From the NCBI GenBank assembly GCA_938003595.1, contig CALKYH010000218.1:1-10878 (forward strand): 10,878 bases of DNA. Direction: 5' to 3'. The notes under the pieces are model-generated. The model was not told the origin of the DNA, did no database searches, and saw only the letters and a list, made by a program, of their open reading frames with translations. This DNA comes from an uncultured bacterium (lineage in GTDB: Bacteria; Planctomycetota; Phycisphaerae; Phycisphaerales; UBA1924). Made by a program: the position numbers and the translations under genes. This document shows, in pieces, positions 1 to 7,537 of the stretch. The number at the start of each line of letters is the position of its first letter. The first letter of the stretch is position 1.

Positions 1-432
1 TCGCTGCACACGGCGGACGCGATGCAGGCCTTCTCGCGCATCATCGAGTTCTTCCCGCAGCACGAGCACGAGTTCATCCGCTCGTCGCTGAGCAACTCGC
101 TCAAGGCGGTCTGCGCCCAGCGGCTCATCCCCGCGAACCCCGACCGCACCGGCGGCGTGCCGGTGGTGCCCGCGACCGAGGTGCTGCTGAACAACGCCGT
201 CGTCAAGGAGCGCATCCGCGACGGCGCCGACGAGGACATCCCCGCGATCATCAACGGCTCCATGGCCGACGGCATGCGGTCCTACACGCAGTCCCTGGCC
301 GAACTGGTCGAGAAGGAGATGATCTCGATCGACAACGCCATGGAGGCGGCGCCGAACCGCGAGGCGCTGACCAGCCGCCTGCGCGGCGTCGAGGTCCGGG
401 CCGCGACGCTGGTGAGTCGGAACAAGGGGTGA
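1..432 (+). CDS. PilT-family type IV pilus retraction ATPase, C-terminal part (5' end outside window)
   Basis: The reading frame is open from the first base and ends at TGA 430-432, so only about the last 143 residues are present. The fragment starts with SLHTADA, which fits the conserved histidine-box region of PilT/PilU secretion ATPases. It continues with RIIEFFPQHEHEFIRSSLS, the family segment in which RIID.FP is followed by a helix leading to LS..L..V..QRLIP. Next come a V.ATEVLLNN.VVKERIR segment, an IP.II..SMADGM segment and a final helical tail (LAELVEKEMIS), all in the family's order. PilT is a hexameric cytoplasmic ATPase that powers depolymerisation of type IV pili for twitching motility. 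The Walker A and B motifs would lie upstream of the window, so activity and the exact subtype (PilT or PilU) cannot be judged. The ATG at base 22 is an internal methionine and not the start. The family call is firm; the subtype is open. Confidence 0.85.
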   Translation, partial: SLHTADAMQAFSRIIEFFPQHEHEFIRSSLSNSLKAVCAQRLIPANPDRTGGVPVVPATEVLLNNAVVKERIRDGADEDIPAIINGSMADGMRSYTQSLAELVEKEMISIDNAMEAAPNREALTSRLRGVEVRAATLVSRNKG

Positions 433-457
433 CCCCGGGGGGGCGGCGCCGCCGGGG
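433..457 (+). other. GC-rich hairpin just after the pilT-like stop codon
   Basis: Directly after the stop codon lies a G/C-only stretch. It contains a perfect 12-base palindrome (442-453, GGCGGCGCCGCC), and CCCCGG at 433-438 can pair with CCGGGG at 452-457. Such a structure could slow polymerase or protect the 3' end of the transcript. There is no following T-run, so it does not meet the usual pattern of an intrinsic terminator. In DNA this rich in G and C it may also be chance. Confidence 0.25.
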
Positions 458-507
458 CGCCTGCGTCCGGAGCGCTCGGCCCGGGAGTCGGTCGGGCGGC
501 CCGCGTC

Positions 508-513
508 TACACT
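508..513 (+). promoter_or_regulatory. possible -10 element (TACACT) for the aminotransferase gene
   Basis: TACACT matches four of six bases of the TATAAT consensus and is one of the few A/T-containing hexamers in the 165-base gap. It lies 84 bases before the aminotransferase ATG. No good -35 hexamer is visible 16-18 bases upstream (the bases there read around GGAGTCGG), so this is only a weak candidate. Confidence 0.22.
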
Positions 514-597
514 CCGCTCACGCCCGTCGGCCCATCGGTCGATGGCGTTGAACCGGCGCCCGGCCCCGAGGTCGGCGCGCCCCAGGAGCGAGCGTCG

Positions 598-1929
598 ATG
601 ACCGGCAAGACCCCCAGCGAGCGCCTCTACGAGCGAGCCCTTCGCGTGCTGCCCGGCGGCGTCAGCCGCAACGCGGCGCTGCGCCGCCCGCACCCGACCT
701 ATGTCGCGCACGCGCAGGGCTGCCGCGTGACGGACATCGAGGGCGTCACACGCCTGGACTTCGCGAACAACATGGCGTCGATGATCCACGGGCACGCGCA
801 CCCGGCGATCGTCAGCGCGGTCACGGAGCAGCTGAAGAAGGGCACGGGCTTCTCCCTCGCGACGGAGGTCGAGGTCGAGTACGCCGAACACCTGGTGTCC
901 CGCTCCGCGAGCTTCGAGAAGATGCGCTTCGTGAACTCGGGCACCGAGGCGGTCATGTGCTGCATCAAGGCCGCGCGGGCGTTCACCGAGCGGCCGATGA
1001 TCGCCAAGATCGAGGGCGCCTACCACGGCCTGTACGACTACGCGGAGACCAGCCAGACGGCCTCGCCCGCGAACTGGGGCGATGTCGATCGGCCCGCGAG
1101 CGTGCCCGTCACCCACGGGACGCCCGCCTCCGCGCTGGCGGAGGTCGTGGTGATTCCGTTCAACGACCCCGATCGCGCTGTCGCGATCCTCGATCGGCAC
1201 AAGGGCTCGATCGCCTGCGTCCTGGTGGACCCGCTGCCGCACCGCGTGGGCCTGATGCCGGCCGACGAGGCGTTCGTGTCGGCGCTGCACCGCTGGACCC
1301 GCGCCAACGGCGCGCTGCTGGTGTTCGACGAGGTCATCACCTTCCGCTCCAACTACGGCGGCGCGCAGGAGTGGTACAAGGTCCGGCCCGACCTGACCGC
1401 GATGGGCAAGATCATCGGCGGCGGCTTCCCCGTCGGCGCCTTCGCCGGACGGGCGGACATCATGGATGTCCTGAACCCGCTCGCGGCCAAGGTCCTGTTC
1501 CCGCACTCGGGCACCTTCACCGCGAACCCCGTCACGATGACCGCCGGCCTGACCGCGATGCGTCTCTTCGACCGCGCGGAGGTGGCGCGGGTCAACAGCC
1601 TGGCCGACGAGGCGCGCCGGCGGATCGCGTCCATCATCGCCGAGTGCGATGTGCCCGCCTGCGTGACGGGCGGCGGCTCGCTCTTCCGGCTGCACTTCCG
1701 GGCGACCCCGCCGGTGGACTACCGCTCGGGCTACGCGAGCCCGGCCGAGAACGCCGCGCGCGAGGCGCTGCTGGAGCACCTGTTCCGCAACGGCGTGTTG
1801 CTGATCGGCTCCGCGACGGGCGCGGTCTCGACGCCGATGTCGATGAAGGAAATCGACGAGCTGTGCGATGCGCTGCGCGCGGGGCTGCTGGCGGTCCGAC
1901 CGAAGCTGCTCGCGGGCGCCACGGCCTGA
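598..1929 (+). CDS. class III PLP-dependent aminotransferase, glutamate-1-semialdehyde aminomutase-like
   Basis: This is a complete 443-residue protein, the usual length for the family. The ATG is preceded by AGGAG at 584-588 with a 9-base spacer, which supports this start. Fold-type I PLP motifs are in order: NSGTEA at about 113-118 (phosphate contact), YHG at 142-144, FDEV at 243-246 with Asp244 placed to hold the pyridine nitrogen, and GKIIGGGFPVGAF at 270-282 with Lys271 as the Schiff-base lysine. The usual HemL segment VEP is VDP here (210-212), and the HemL-type GT.SGNP region reads HSGTFTANP (303-311). That region and GRADIM recall the beta-phenylalanine aminotransferase branch as I remember it. 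It probably moves an amino group on a small amino or keto acid in the cytoplasm; the substrate is unknown. A role in haem synthesis is possible but not favoured. It converges on the dockerin-protein block, with 25 bases between stops and no clear terminator there. Confidence 0.88.
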   Translation: MTGKTPSERLYERALRVLPGGVSRNAALRRPHPTYVAHAQGCRVTDIEGVTRLDFANNMASMIHGHAHPAIVSAVTEQLKKGTGFSLATEVEVEYAEHLVSRSASFEKMRFVNSGTEAVMCCIKAARAFTERPMIAKIEGAYHGLYDYAETSQTASPANWGDVDRPASVPVTHGTPASALAEVVVIPFNDPDRAVAILDRHKGSIACVLVDPLPHRVGLMPADEAFVSALHRWTRANGALLVFDEVITFRSNYGGAQEWYKVRPDLTAMGKIIGGGFPVGAFAGRADIMDVLNPLAAKVLFPHSGTFTANPVTMTAGLTAMRLFDRAEVARVNSLADEARRRIASIIAECDVPACVTGGGSLFRLHFRATPPVDYRSGYASPAENAAREALLEHLFRNGVLLIGSATGAVSTPMSMKEIDELCDALRAGLLAVRPKLLAGATA

Positions 1930-1954
1930 GACGGGATGCTGGGCTCGGTCGGGC

Positions 1955-4675
1955 TCAGTCGCACGGCGTCCCGAACTGCCCCAGCGTCGCGTTCAGGTCC
2001 GCGAAGCCGACGACCGCGTCGTCCGCAACGCCGTCGCCGTTCGCGTCGGGCGCGATGTTCGGGGGCATGGTTGGGGAGACGGGCTGGTTGAAGAACCCCA
2101 GCACATTGTTGACATCCGCGAAGTTCACCATGCCGTCGTCGTTGGTGTCGCCCAGGCAGGGCAGCGCCCAGGCGCGGATGTTGTCGGCGTAGAGGATGGA
2201 GCCGGCGGGGGCGGTTGCGTCGTCGCCGCTGTGGAAGCCGAGATGGTCGAGAACCTCGTGGAGCCCGCCCTCGGCGCTCTGCAGCGGCGCGGTGCGCACG
2301 ACGGCGCCGACGCCGTCGGTGAGGATCCGCGCGTTGACCTTGAAGATGAACGAGCCGCTCAGCACGCGGTGGATGGTCAGCGTGAACCACTGGTTGAGGC
2401 CCACGCCGACATCCGCCAGCGTGCGGCCCGTGTCCACCCAGACCGGGTCGTTCAGCACGGGGTCGACCGCGTCGGGCGTGAGGACCCAGAGCGTGCCCGA
2501 GCCGGCGGAGTACAGCAGCGCCGCGTTGGTGCGCGTGACGCCCTCGCCGGCGCCGTCCTCGGCGACGAGCCAGGCGCGCGTGGTCTGCCCGTCGGTGAGC
2601 TTGAACTTCGCGCCCGCGGCGTACCCGCGCGTTTCCGACGGCGTCGCCCGCGGGACTCGCGTGGAGGCCTGCATCGCCAGCATGAACTGTCCCGGCGTCT
2701 GGGCTTGGTCGCGCCGCAGGTTCTCCATGCGCAGGGCACGGGTCTTGAAGCCCAGGTTCTCCACGACCATGGCGGGCGCCGAGGTCCATCGGAACGGCGT
2801 GAAGTCGTTGCAGTCGTCGTCGTAGTCGCCGATGGCCAGGCCCTCGACCGCCCATTCCAGGTTGTCCATGTGCGGCAGGTCGAACGGGGGCAGCGACAGC
2901 CCCGGGCAGAAGAAGCAGTCGAGATCGACATCGTCGATCCAGAAGCTGTCGCCATGGCCGTCGGCCTGGTTCTCGGATTCGTAGCGGACCTCGTTGATCG
3001 ACTTGACGAAGGCGTTCATCGCCACGCCGGAGCCGGGCCCGACCACGGGCGAGCCCGCGTAGGAGACGGTCATGGCCAGATTGTCTTCCACCGTGATGCA
3101 CAGCGTCGCGGACTGATCGAACAGCAGCGCGACGCCGGAGTCGTAGTAGTCGTAGCTCGGGTCGCCGATCGTCGCGGCGCCGCCGATCCGCGCCACGGCG
3201 CCCTCGCCGTTGGGGCCGGGCAGGTAGGGATCGTCCGTGTCCTCGTCGTCGATGGGGTCGTACGAGGTATTGTGCTGCACGAACACGCGCGCCGAGAAGG
3301 GCGGGCTGGCCTGCGGGTCCCAGTGGCCGAGCGAGACACGCGTGACGAAGGCGTTCTCCAGGAATGAGACCGGCGCCACGGCGCGGACGGTCACCGAGCC
3401 CGCGGACAGGCGCGTTTCCTGGCAGAGCGTCCAGGGCGTGTTGGAGAACGCGGAGACCTCCGGGAGCGTGCGGGTGAACTCCTCGCGGTGGTGATCATCG
3501 GAGAAGATGTTCGTCTGGCGGATGAGCTTGTCGCCCTCTTCGACATCGACATTCGCCTTGGAGGAGAGGGTGTCGAACCAGAGGTCGCTCTGATCCTTCA
3601 GTGGGCCGGGCAGGAGCCACTGGATGTCGTCGAGATAGCCGTTCTGGCCGCAGGTCAACGGCTGAGGAAAGCTCGGCAGCGCCCACTCGACGCCCTCGGC
3701 GGTGAAATTGTCGTAGTACGCGGGCGACATGGGGGCTTCGTAGGAGCCGTTGCCGCCGAGCGCGTCGAAGGTGTGCCCCGTGAGGTAGGGCTCTGCGTAG
3801 ACCCGGTGGAACCCGGTGCCGTCGTTCACATCGATCGAGGCCACCGTGAAGCCCTCCGCGTTGGCCTCATGCCGGACACGCACCCAGGAGCCGATCGGCA
3901 TCAGGGCAGGATCGCCGGGGAGGGCGCCCGCCGGGGCCGAGCCGATCCAGCGGGAAAGCCGGTAGCTGCCGATCAGGTACGAGTCCGGATCGAGTCCGAG
4001 CATCCAGATCTGATTGGGCTCTGGTTTGGTCACCGGCCCGCCGCACTCGGGGTAGGTGCAGGCGCCGCCCCATTGCATGCGATGGACGATGAAACCGGAG
4101 GTGACATAGAGGGGCTCCGAGGTCCACAAGGTGTTGGGAGAGGTGACGAACAGGTCGTGCTCGAAGCGGGCGGGCTGGCCGAGGTCGGGCCGCAGCGGCA
4201 TCCGCACGGCCGGCGTATTGGTCCGGAACAGCTCGTACCGGAAGCCGAAGAAGAACTGATCGGGCGCCGCGCCGGTGGTCGCCATGAGACGCACCTTCGG
4301 CGTGGTGTTGCCGGCGACATCCTCGGCGACGGCGTAGGCGATCCGGCCCGGGGCGGTGGTCCCACGGAACAGGCTGCGGCCGGTGATCGAGCCGTCCGAC
4401 CAGATATTGCTCGACAACTGGAGATTGAGCAACGCGGGCTCAACCGCCAGTGAGTCCAGGTTGTCCACGCTGGTCAGCAGGACGCCCCGCTCCCCCGCGG
4501 CGCCGCGCCCGACGCTGATAGGTGTCGATGCGGCCGGCGATGTGCGGCTGGGCCTCGTCGGCGCCGCGATGGGCTGATCGTCGGGGCCGAGAGGTCGCAG
4601 ATCGAACGGGTTTGAGGCCAGGAGCGACGAACCGGCGGCCAGGGCGATCACAACGGCGGCTGCGGGGCGGAGCAT
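1955..4675 (-). CDS. large secreted three-module protein with C-terminal dockerin-like domain (paralog A)
   Basis: This protein has 906 residues. Its start at 4675 is set by a GGGAG Shine-Dalgarno 8 bases upstream and by the signal peptide that follows at once (hydrophobic core AAAVVIALAAGSSLLA, likely cut near residue 20). The frame stays open far upstream, but that part only crosses paralog B in the wrong frame. After a Pro/Thr-rich linker (31-60) come three modules at about 70-330, 342-590 and 603-838. Each opens with a DN/DD-type strand (DNLDSL, DDIQWL, DNLEWA) and ends with a strand like YYDNF, WIDDVDL or LYADNIRAW. This pattern suggests beta-sandwich LamG/concanavalin-like folds. Residues 840-906 are the dockerin-like tail, with loops DTNDDGMVNFAD and DANGDGVADDAVVGFAD framed by Cys840 and Cys905. 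No catalytic motif was recognised. Module 1 carries a Cys206/Cys211 pair. Likely exported and surface-bound or part of a complex; function unknown. It is the last gene of the array, 32 bases behind paralog B. Confidence 0.85.
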   Translation of the reverse strand: MLRPAAAVVIALAAGSSLLASNPFDLRPLGPDDQPIAAPTRPSRTSPAASTPISVGRGAAGERGVLLTSVDNLDSLAVEPALLNLQLSSNIWSDGSITGRSLFRGTTAPGRIAYAVAEDVAGNTTPKVRLMATTGAAPDQFFFGFRYELFRTNTPAVRMPLRPDLGQPARFEHDLFVTSPNTLWTSEPLYVTSGFIVHRMQWGGACTYPECGGPVTKPEPNQIWMLGLDPDSYLIGSYRLSRWIGSAPAGALPGDPALMPIGSWVRVRHEANAEGFTVASIDVNDGTGFHRVYAEPYLTGHTFDALGGNGSYEAPMSPAYYDNFTAEGVEWALPSFPQPLTCGQNGYLDDIQWLLPGPLKDQSDLWFDTLSSKANVDVEEGDKLIRQTNIFSDDHHREEFTRTLPEVSAFSNTPWTLCQETRLSAGSVTVRAVAPVSFLENAFVTRVSLGHWDPQASPPFSARVFVQHNTSYDPIDDEDTDDPYLPGPNGEGAVARIGGAATIGDPSYDYYDSGVALLFDQSATLCITVEDNLAMTVSYAGSPVVGPGSGVAMNAFVKSINEVRYESENQADGHGDSFWIDDVDLDCFFCPGLSLPPFDLPHMDNLEWAVEGLAIGDYDDDCNDFTPFRWTSAPAMVVENLGFKTRALRMENLRRDQAQTPGQFMLAMQASTRVPRATPSETRGYAAGAKFKLTDGQTTRAWLVAEDGAGEGVTRTNAALLYSAGSGTLWVLTPDAVDPVLNDPVWVDTGRTLADVGVGLNQWFTLTIHRVLSGSFIFKVNARILTDGVGAVVRTAPLQSAEGGLHEVLDHLGFHSGDDATAPAGSILYADNIRAWALPCLGDTNDDGMVNFADVNNVLGFFNQPVSPTMPPNIAPDANGDGVADDAVVGFADLNATLGQFGTPCD

Positions 4676-4683
4676 GGGCTGGT

Positions 4684-4688
4684 CTCCC
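4684..4688 (-). promoter_or_regulatory. Shine-Dalgarno fixing the start of paralog A
   Basis: GGGAG on the minus strand sits 8 bases before the ATG at 4675. It lies inside the 32-base gap after the stop of paralog B, which fits translation from a shared transcript. It decides the start because the same frame remains open for 394 more codons upstream. Confidence 0.6.
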
Positions 4689-4707
4689 GGGGTCTGGATG
4701 GATCGCG

Positions 4708-7437
4708 TCACTGGCAGGGCGCGCCGAACTGGGCGAGGGCCGCGTTCAGGTCGGCGAAGTTCACGATGTTGTCGTCGGCCAGTCCGTCGCCGTCGGCGTC
4801 GGGGGCGACATTGTTCGGGGCGGTGGGGGCCGCGGGCTGGTTGTAGGCGCCGAGGATGTTGTTGATGTCCGCGAAGTTGACGACGCCGTCGTCGTTGGTG
4901 TCGCCGCCGCAGGGCAGGCCCCAGGCGCGGATGTTGTCCGCGTAGAGGATGGAGCCGACCGGCGCCGAGGCGTCGTCGCCGCCGAGGAAGTAGAGCCTGT
5001 CGAGGTCCTCGTGCAGCCCGCCGTCGAGGGACTGCAGGGGATCGACCCGCACCACGGCGCCGCCGCTGTCGGTCAGGGGCGCGGCGTTGATCTTGAAGAT
5101 GAAGGTCCCGTCCAGGTTGCGGTGGATGGTGAGCGTGAACCACTGGTTCATGAGCACGCCCACATCCGCGAGCGTGCGCCCGGTGTCGACCCAGATCGGG
5201 AGATTCGCGATCGGGTCCACGGGGTCGGGCGTGAGATACCAGAAGGTGCCGCTGCCGGCGGAGTACAGGACCCAGGCGTTCGTGCGGAAGAGGCCGGGGA
5301 TGATGTCGGCCTGGGCGACGACCCAGGCGCGGGTTGTCGCGCCGTCCGTGAACTTGAACGAGGCGCCCGCGGCGTAGCCCCGGGTCGGGGACGGCTCCAC
5401 ATGCGGCAGCAGCGTCGCGGCCTGGAGGAACAGCGTGAAGGCGCCCTGCGTCTGCGTCGTGTCGCGAAAGAGGTTCTGCATCCTCAGGACCTGTGTCTTG
5501 CCCGCGAGCGACACGACCGGCATGTTCGGCGCCGAGGACCAGCGGAACGGCGTCTGTGGGTTGCCGTCGTCGTCGTTGGCGTCGATGGTGACATTGAGGT
5601 TCGCCCACTCGAGCGTGTCGAGGTAGGGCGTCAGCATGACCGGATAGTCGCAGTTGCAGGCGGCGTCCGGGCAGTCGAAGGCGATGTTGTCCACGAACAG
5701 CGAGTTCTGGAAGCCGTCGGCCTGGTTCTCCGACTCGTGCCGAAGCTCGTCGATCGTGTGGACGAACGCGGGGATCATCACGCCCGTTCCGGCGCCTGCG
5801 ATCGGCGCCCCGCCGTAGGTGATGTTCATGGAGAAGTCCTGCGCGACCTCCACGCACCAGGACTGGACGGAGTTCAGCGGGAAGGTCACGCCGGTGTCGT
5901 AGTAGTCGAAGTTCGGGTCGCCGATGGTCGAGGCGCCGCCGATCCGCGCCACGCCGCCGTTGCCGTTGGGCCCCGGCACGAACGGGGTCGTGGTTCCCTC
6001 GTCGTCGATCGGGTTGTACGCCGGGTTGTGCTGCACGAAGAGGCGACCGAGGAACGCCGGCGTCCGGCTCGGGTCGTAATGGCCGAAGGACAGGCGGGTG
6101 ACGACCGAGCTCTCAATCAGCGACGCCGGCGCGAACGCCCGGACCGTCGCGTAGGGCGCGCCGGTAAAGCGTGTCTCCTCGCACAGCGTCCAGGTGTCGC
6201 CGAACGCCGCGGCGGCCTGCGGCAGCCGGCGCGTGAACTCCACGCGGTGCTGGTTGTCCCCCAAGCCGTTCGTCTGGCGGATGACCTGCCCGCCGCCGAC
6301 GACCTCGACGCTCGCCTGCGAGGAGAGCGCCGCGAACCAGACAGGGTTCTGATCGCGCAGCGGCCCGGGGTAGAGCCACTCGATGTCGTCGCTGTAGTCG
6401 TTCGGACCGCACACGAGCGGCTGGGGCGGCTCCGGCGGGGTGTACACCTCGCCCTGCGCGAAGATGTTGTCGATGTACATCGGCGAGTTCGCGGCCTCGT
6501 AGGAGCCGTTGGCGCCGAGGGAGTCCACCCGGGTTCCGGAGGGCGTCGCCGCGCTATAGCAGAGATGGAACCCGGTGCCGTCGTTGAAGTCGAGCGAGTG
6601 ACGCACGAGCCCATTGGCCGTGGTTTCGTGGCGCACGCGGACCCACTGGCCCGTCCGCATGGCGACGAAATCGCCCACAGACTCGCCGCTCGGCGCCGAA
6701 TCGATCCATTGGCACGGCATGTACTTGGGCGCCACCGGCCCCGGCTGCACTGGCAGCACGGTGACATAGGGAATCGGCCCCGTCGGAAGCCCGACATCGT
6801 CGCAGCCCGTCACACAGGTGCCTCCCCAGAGCATGCGGCTCACGAGGTAGCCGCTGGAGACATAGATCGGCTCGGTGGTCCACATTGTGTCGAGCGAGGT
6901 CACGAACAGGTCGTGCTCCAGCAGCACATTCTGCGACGCGGTCGGGATGAACTGCATGCGCTCCAGCGGGCTGTTCGACCGCAGCAATTCGTAGCGAAGC
7001 CCGAAGAAGAAACCGTCCGGCGCGAAGTTGGAGGTCGCCATCAGCCGGGCCTTCTTCGTGGCGTTGCCGCCCGCCGCGGTGTTCACGGCGTACGCGGTCC
7101 TGCCGGCCGCCGTCGTGCCGAGCCAGCGGTTGACGCCGGTGATCGAGCCATCGGTCCAGAGGGCGTTGCCCTGCTGACCCTGGAGATTGGCCGGCTGGAG
7201 ATTGAGGTTCTCGAGATCGTCCCCCATGCCGAGCGGGCCGCCGCGCCCCACGGCGATGCCCTCGACGGGCTCCGGGCGCCGCTCGTCGATCAACAAGCCC
7301 ACCGGCCCGCGCTCACGGGCGATGACGCCGGGCGCCTCGACGGGCCCCAGGGGCTTGGGGTCGGCGACGCCGGTTCCAGCGGCCGTCGGAAGCGCGGCCG
7401 CGAGGCCGATCGCGGCGGTCAGCAGACGATTCACCAT
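4708..7437 (-). CDS. large secreted three-module protein with C-terminal dockerin-like domain (paralog B)
   Basis: This protein has 909 residues, starting at 7437 with GAGGAG 7 bases upstream. A further 36 in-frame codons upstream lack signal-peptide character and are not used. The leader MVNRLLTAAIGLAAALPTAA fits a Sec signal peptide with cleavage near residues 20-22. The linker after it differs from A and C: the DLRxLxxxDxP motif is reduced to ADPKPLGPVEAP. Modules lie at about 72-330, 343-590 and 603-839, each aligning with its counterpart in A and C. Module 1 has NDGTGFH and NGSYEAANSPMYIDNI. Module 2 has RLFVQHNPAYNPIDDE and GDPNFDYYDTGV. Module 3 has an acidic DANDDDGNPQTPFRW stretch and WFTLTIHRNLDGTFIFKINA. 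The dockerin-like tail (843-909) has loops DTNDDGVVNFAD and DADGDGLADDNIVNFAD framed by Cys843 and Cys908. Extra cysteines occur at 594 and 596. It lies between C (100-base gap) and A (32-base gap), probably in the same operon. Binding partner and role are unknown. Confidence 0.85.
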   Translation of the reverse strand: MVNRLLTAAIGLAAALPTAAGTGVADPKPLGPVEAPGVIARERGPVGLLIDERRPEPVEGIAVGRGGPLGMGDDLENLNLQPANLQGQQGNALWTDGSITGVNRWLGTTAAGRTAYAVNTAAGGNATKKARLMATSNFAPDGFFFGLRYELLRSNSPLERMQFIPTASQNVLLEHDLFVTSLDTMWTTEPIYVSSGYLVSRMLWGGTCVTGCDDVGLPTGPIPYVTVLPVQPGPVAPKYMPCQWIDSAPSGESVGDFVAMRTGQWVRVRHETTANGLVRHSLDFNDGTGFHLCYSAATPSGTRVDSLGANGSYEAANSPMYIDNIFAQGEVYTPPEPPQPLVCGPNDYSDDIEWLYPGPLRDQNPVWFAALSSQASVEVVGGGQVIRQTNGLGDNQHRVEFTRRLPQAAAAFGDTWTLCEETRFTGAPYATVRAFAPASLIESSVVTRLSFGHYDPSRTPAFLGRLFVQHNPAYNPIDDEGTTTPFVPGPNGNGGVARIGGASTIGDPNFDYYDTGVTFPLNSVQSWCVEVAQDFSMNITYGGAPIAGAGTGVMIPAFVHTIDELRHESENQADGFQNSLFVDNIAFDCPDAACNCDYPVMLTPYLDTLEWANLNVTIDANDDDGNPQTPFRWSSAPNMPVVSLAGKTQVLRMQNLFRDTTQTQGAFTLFLQAATLLPHVEPSPTRGYAAGASFKFTDGATTRAWVVAQADIIPGLFRTNAWVLYSAGSGTFWYLTPDPVDPIANLPIWVDTGRTLADVGVLMNQWFTLTIHRNLDGTFIFKINAAPLTDSGGAVVRVDPLQSLDGGLHEDLDRLYFLGGDDASAPVGSILYADNIRAWGLPCGGDTNDDGVVNFADINNILGAYNQPAAPTAPNNVAPDADGDGLADDNIVNFADLNAALAQFGAPCQ
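4734..4768 (-). repeat. 35-base DNA identity shared with the tail of paralog D
   Basis: These 35 bases, coding for the second calcium loop region (IVNFADLNAALA), are identical to 10600-10634 in the partial gene D. Flanking bases also agree apart from single changes. The synonymous positions match as well, which suggests recent duplication or gene conversion rather than only protein-level constraint. Confidence 0.7.
4834..4876 (-). repeat. 43-base DNA identity shared with paralog C
   Basis: This stretch codes for the helix between the two calcium loops (FADINNILGAYNQP). It is identical base for base to 7664-7706, 2830 bases away. Bases just outside it differ between the copies, so the edge of identity is sharp on both sides. 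Confidence 0.75.
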
Positions 7438-7444
7438 GACGCAA

Positions 7445-7450
7445 CTCCTC
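7445..7450 (-). promoter_or_regulatory. Shine-Dalgarno fixing the start of paralog B
   Basis: GAGGAG on the minus strand lies 7 bases before the ATG at 7437. It chooses this ATG over the in-frame ATG at 7545, which would add 36 non-signal residues and place the start inside the coding end of paralog C. Confidence 0.65.
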
Positions 7451-7500
7451 AAAGCTTGAGGGAGATGGACGCATATCCGTCGATCGCGAGGCCGAATCGA

Positions 7501-7526
7501 CGCCGCGGAGGCGGCTCCCCGCGGCG
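7501..7526 (-). other. GC-rich stem-loop in the C-B gap
   Basis: CGCCGCGG at 7501-7508 pairs perfectly with CCGCGGCG at 7519-7526 around a 10-base loop. It lies 12 bases after the stop of paralog C and 64 bases before the start of paralog B. No T-run follows on the minus strand, so it is not a classical terminator. It could shape mRNA decay or give partial readthrough between C and B. Confidence 0.4.
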
Positions 7527-7537
7527 CCGGATGGAGA

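Noticed and set aside
1930..1960. A bidirectional terminator between the convergent stops.
   Set aside because: The gap holds a near direct repeat (GGGCTCGGTC / GGGCTCAGTC, 1941-1960) but no inverted repeat and no T-run on either strand.
1731..3101. A 456-codon minus-strand frame overlapping the ends of the aminotransferase and paralog A.
   Set aside because: Arg/Gly-rich shadow frame lacking a ribosome site and any motif; it crosses two well-supported genes.
1868..3367. A 499-codon plus-strand frame starting inside the aminotransferase.
   Set aside because: It mixes out-of-frame aminotransferase sequence with antisense of paralog A and has no domain signal.
4676..5857. In-frame extension of paralog A by 394 codons upstream.
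   Set aside because: The extension lies wholly over paralog B in another frame and is Arg-rich low-complexity sequence. The signal peptide and Shine-Dalgarno place the start at 4675.
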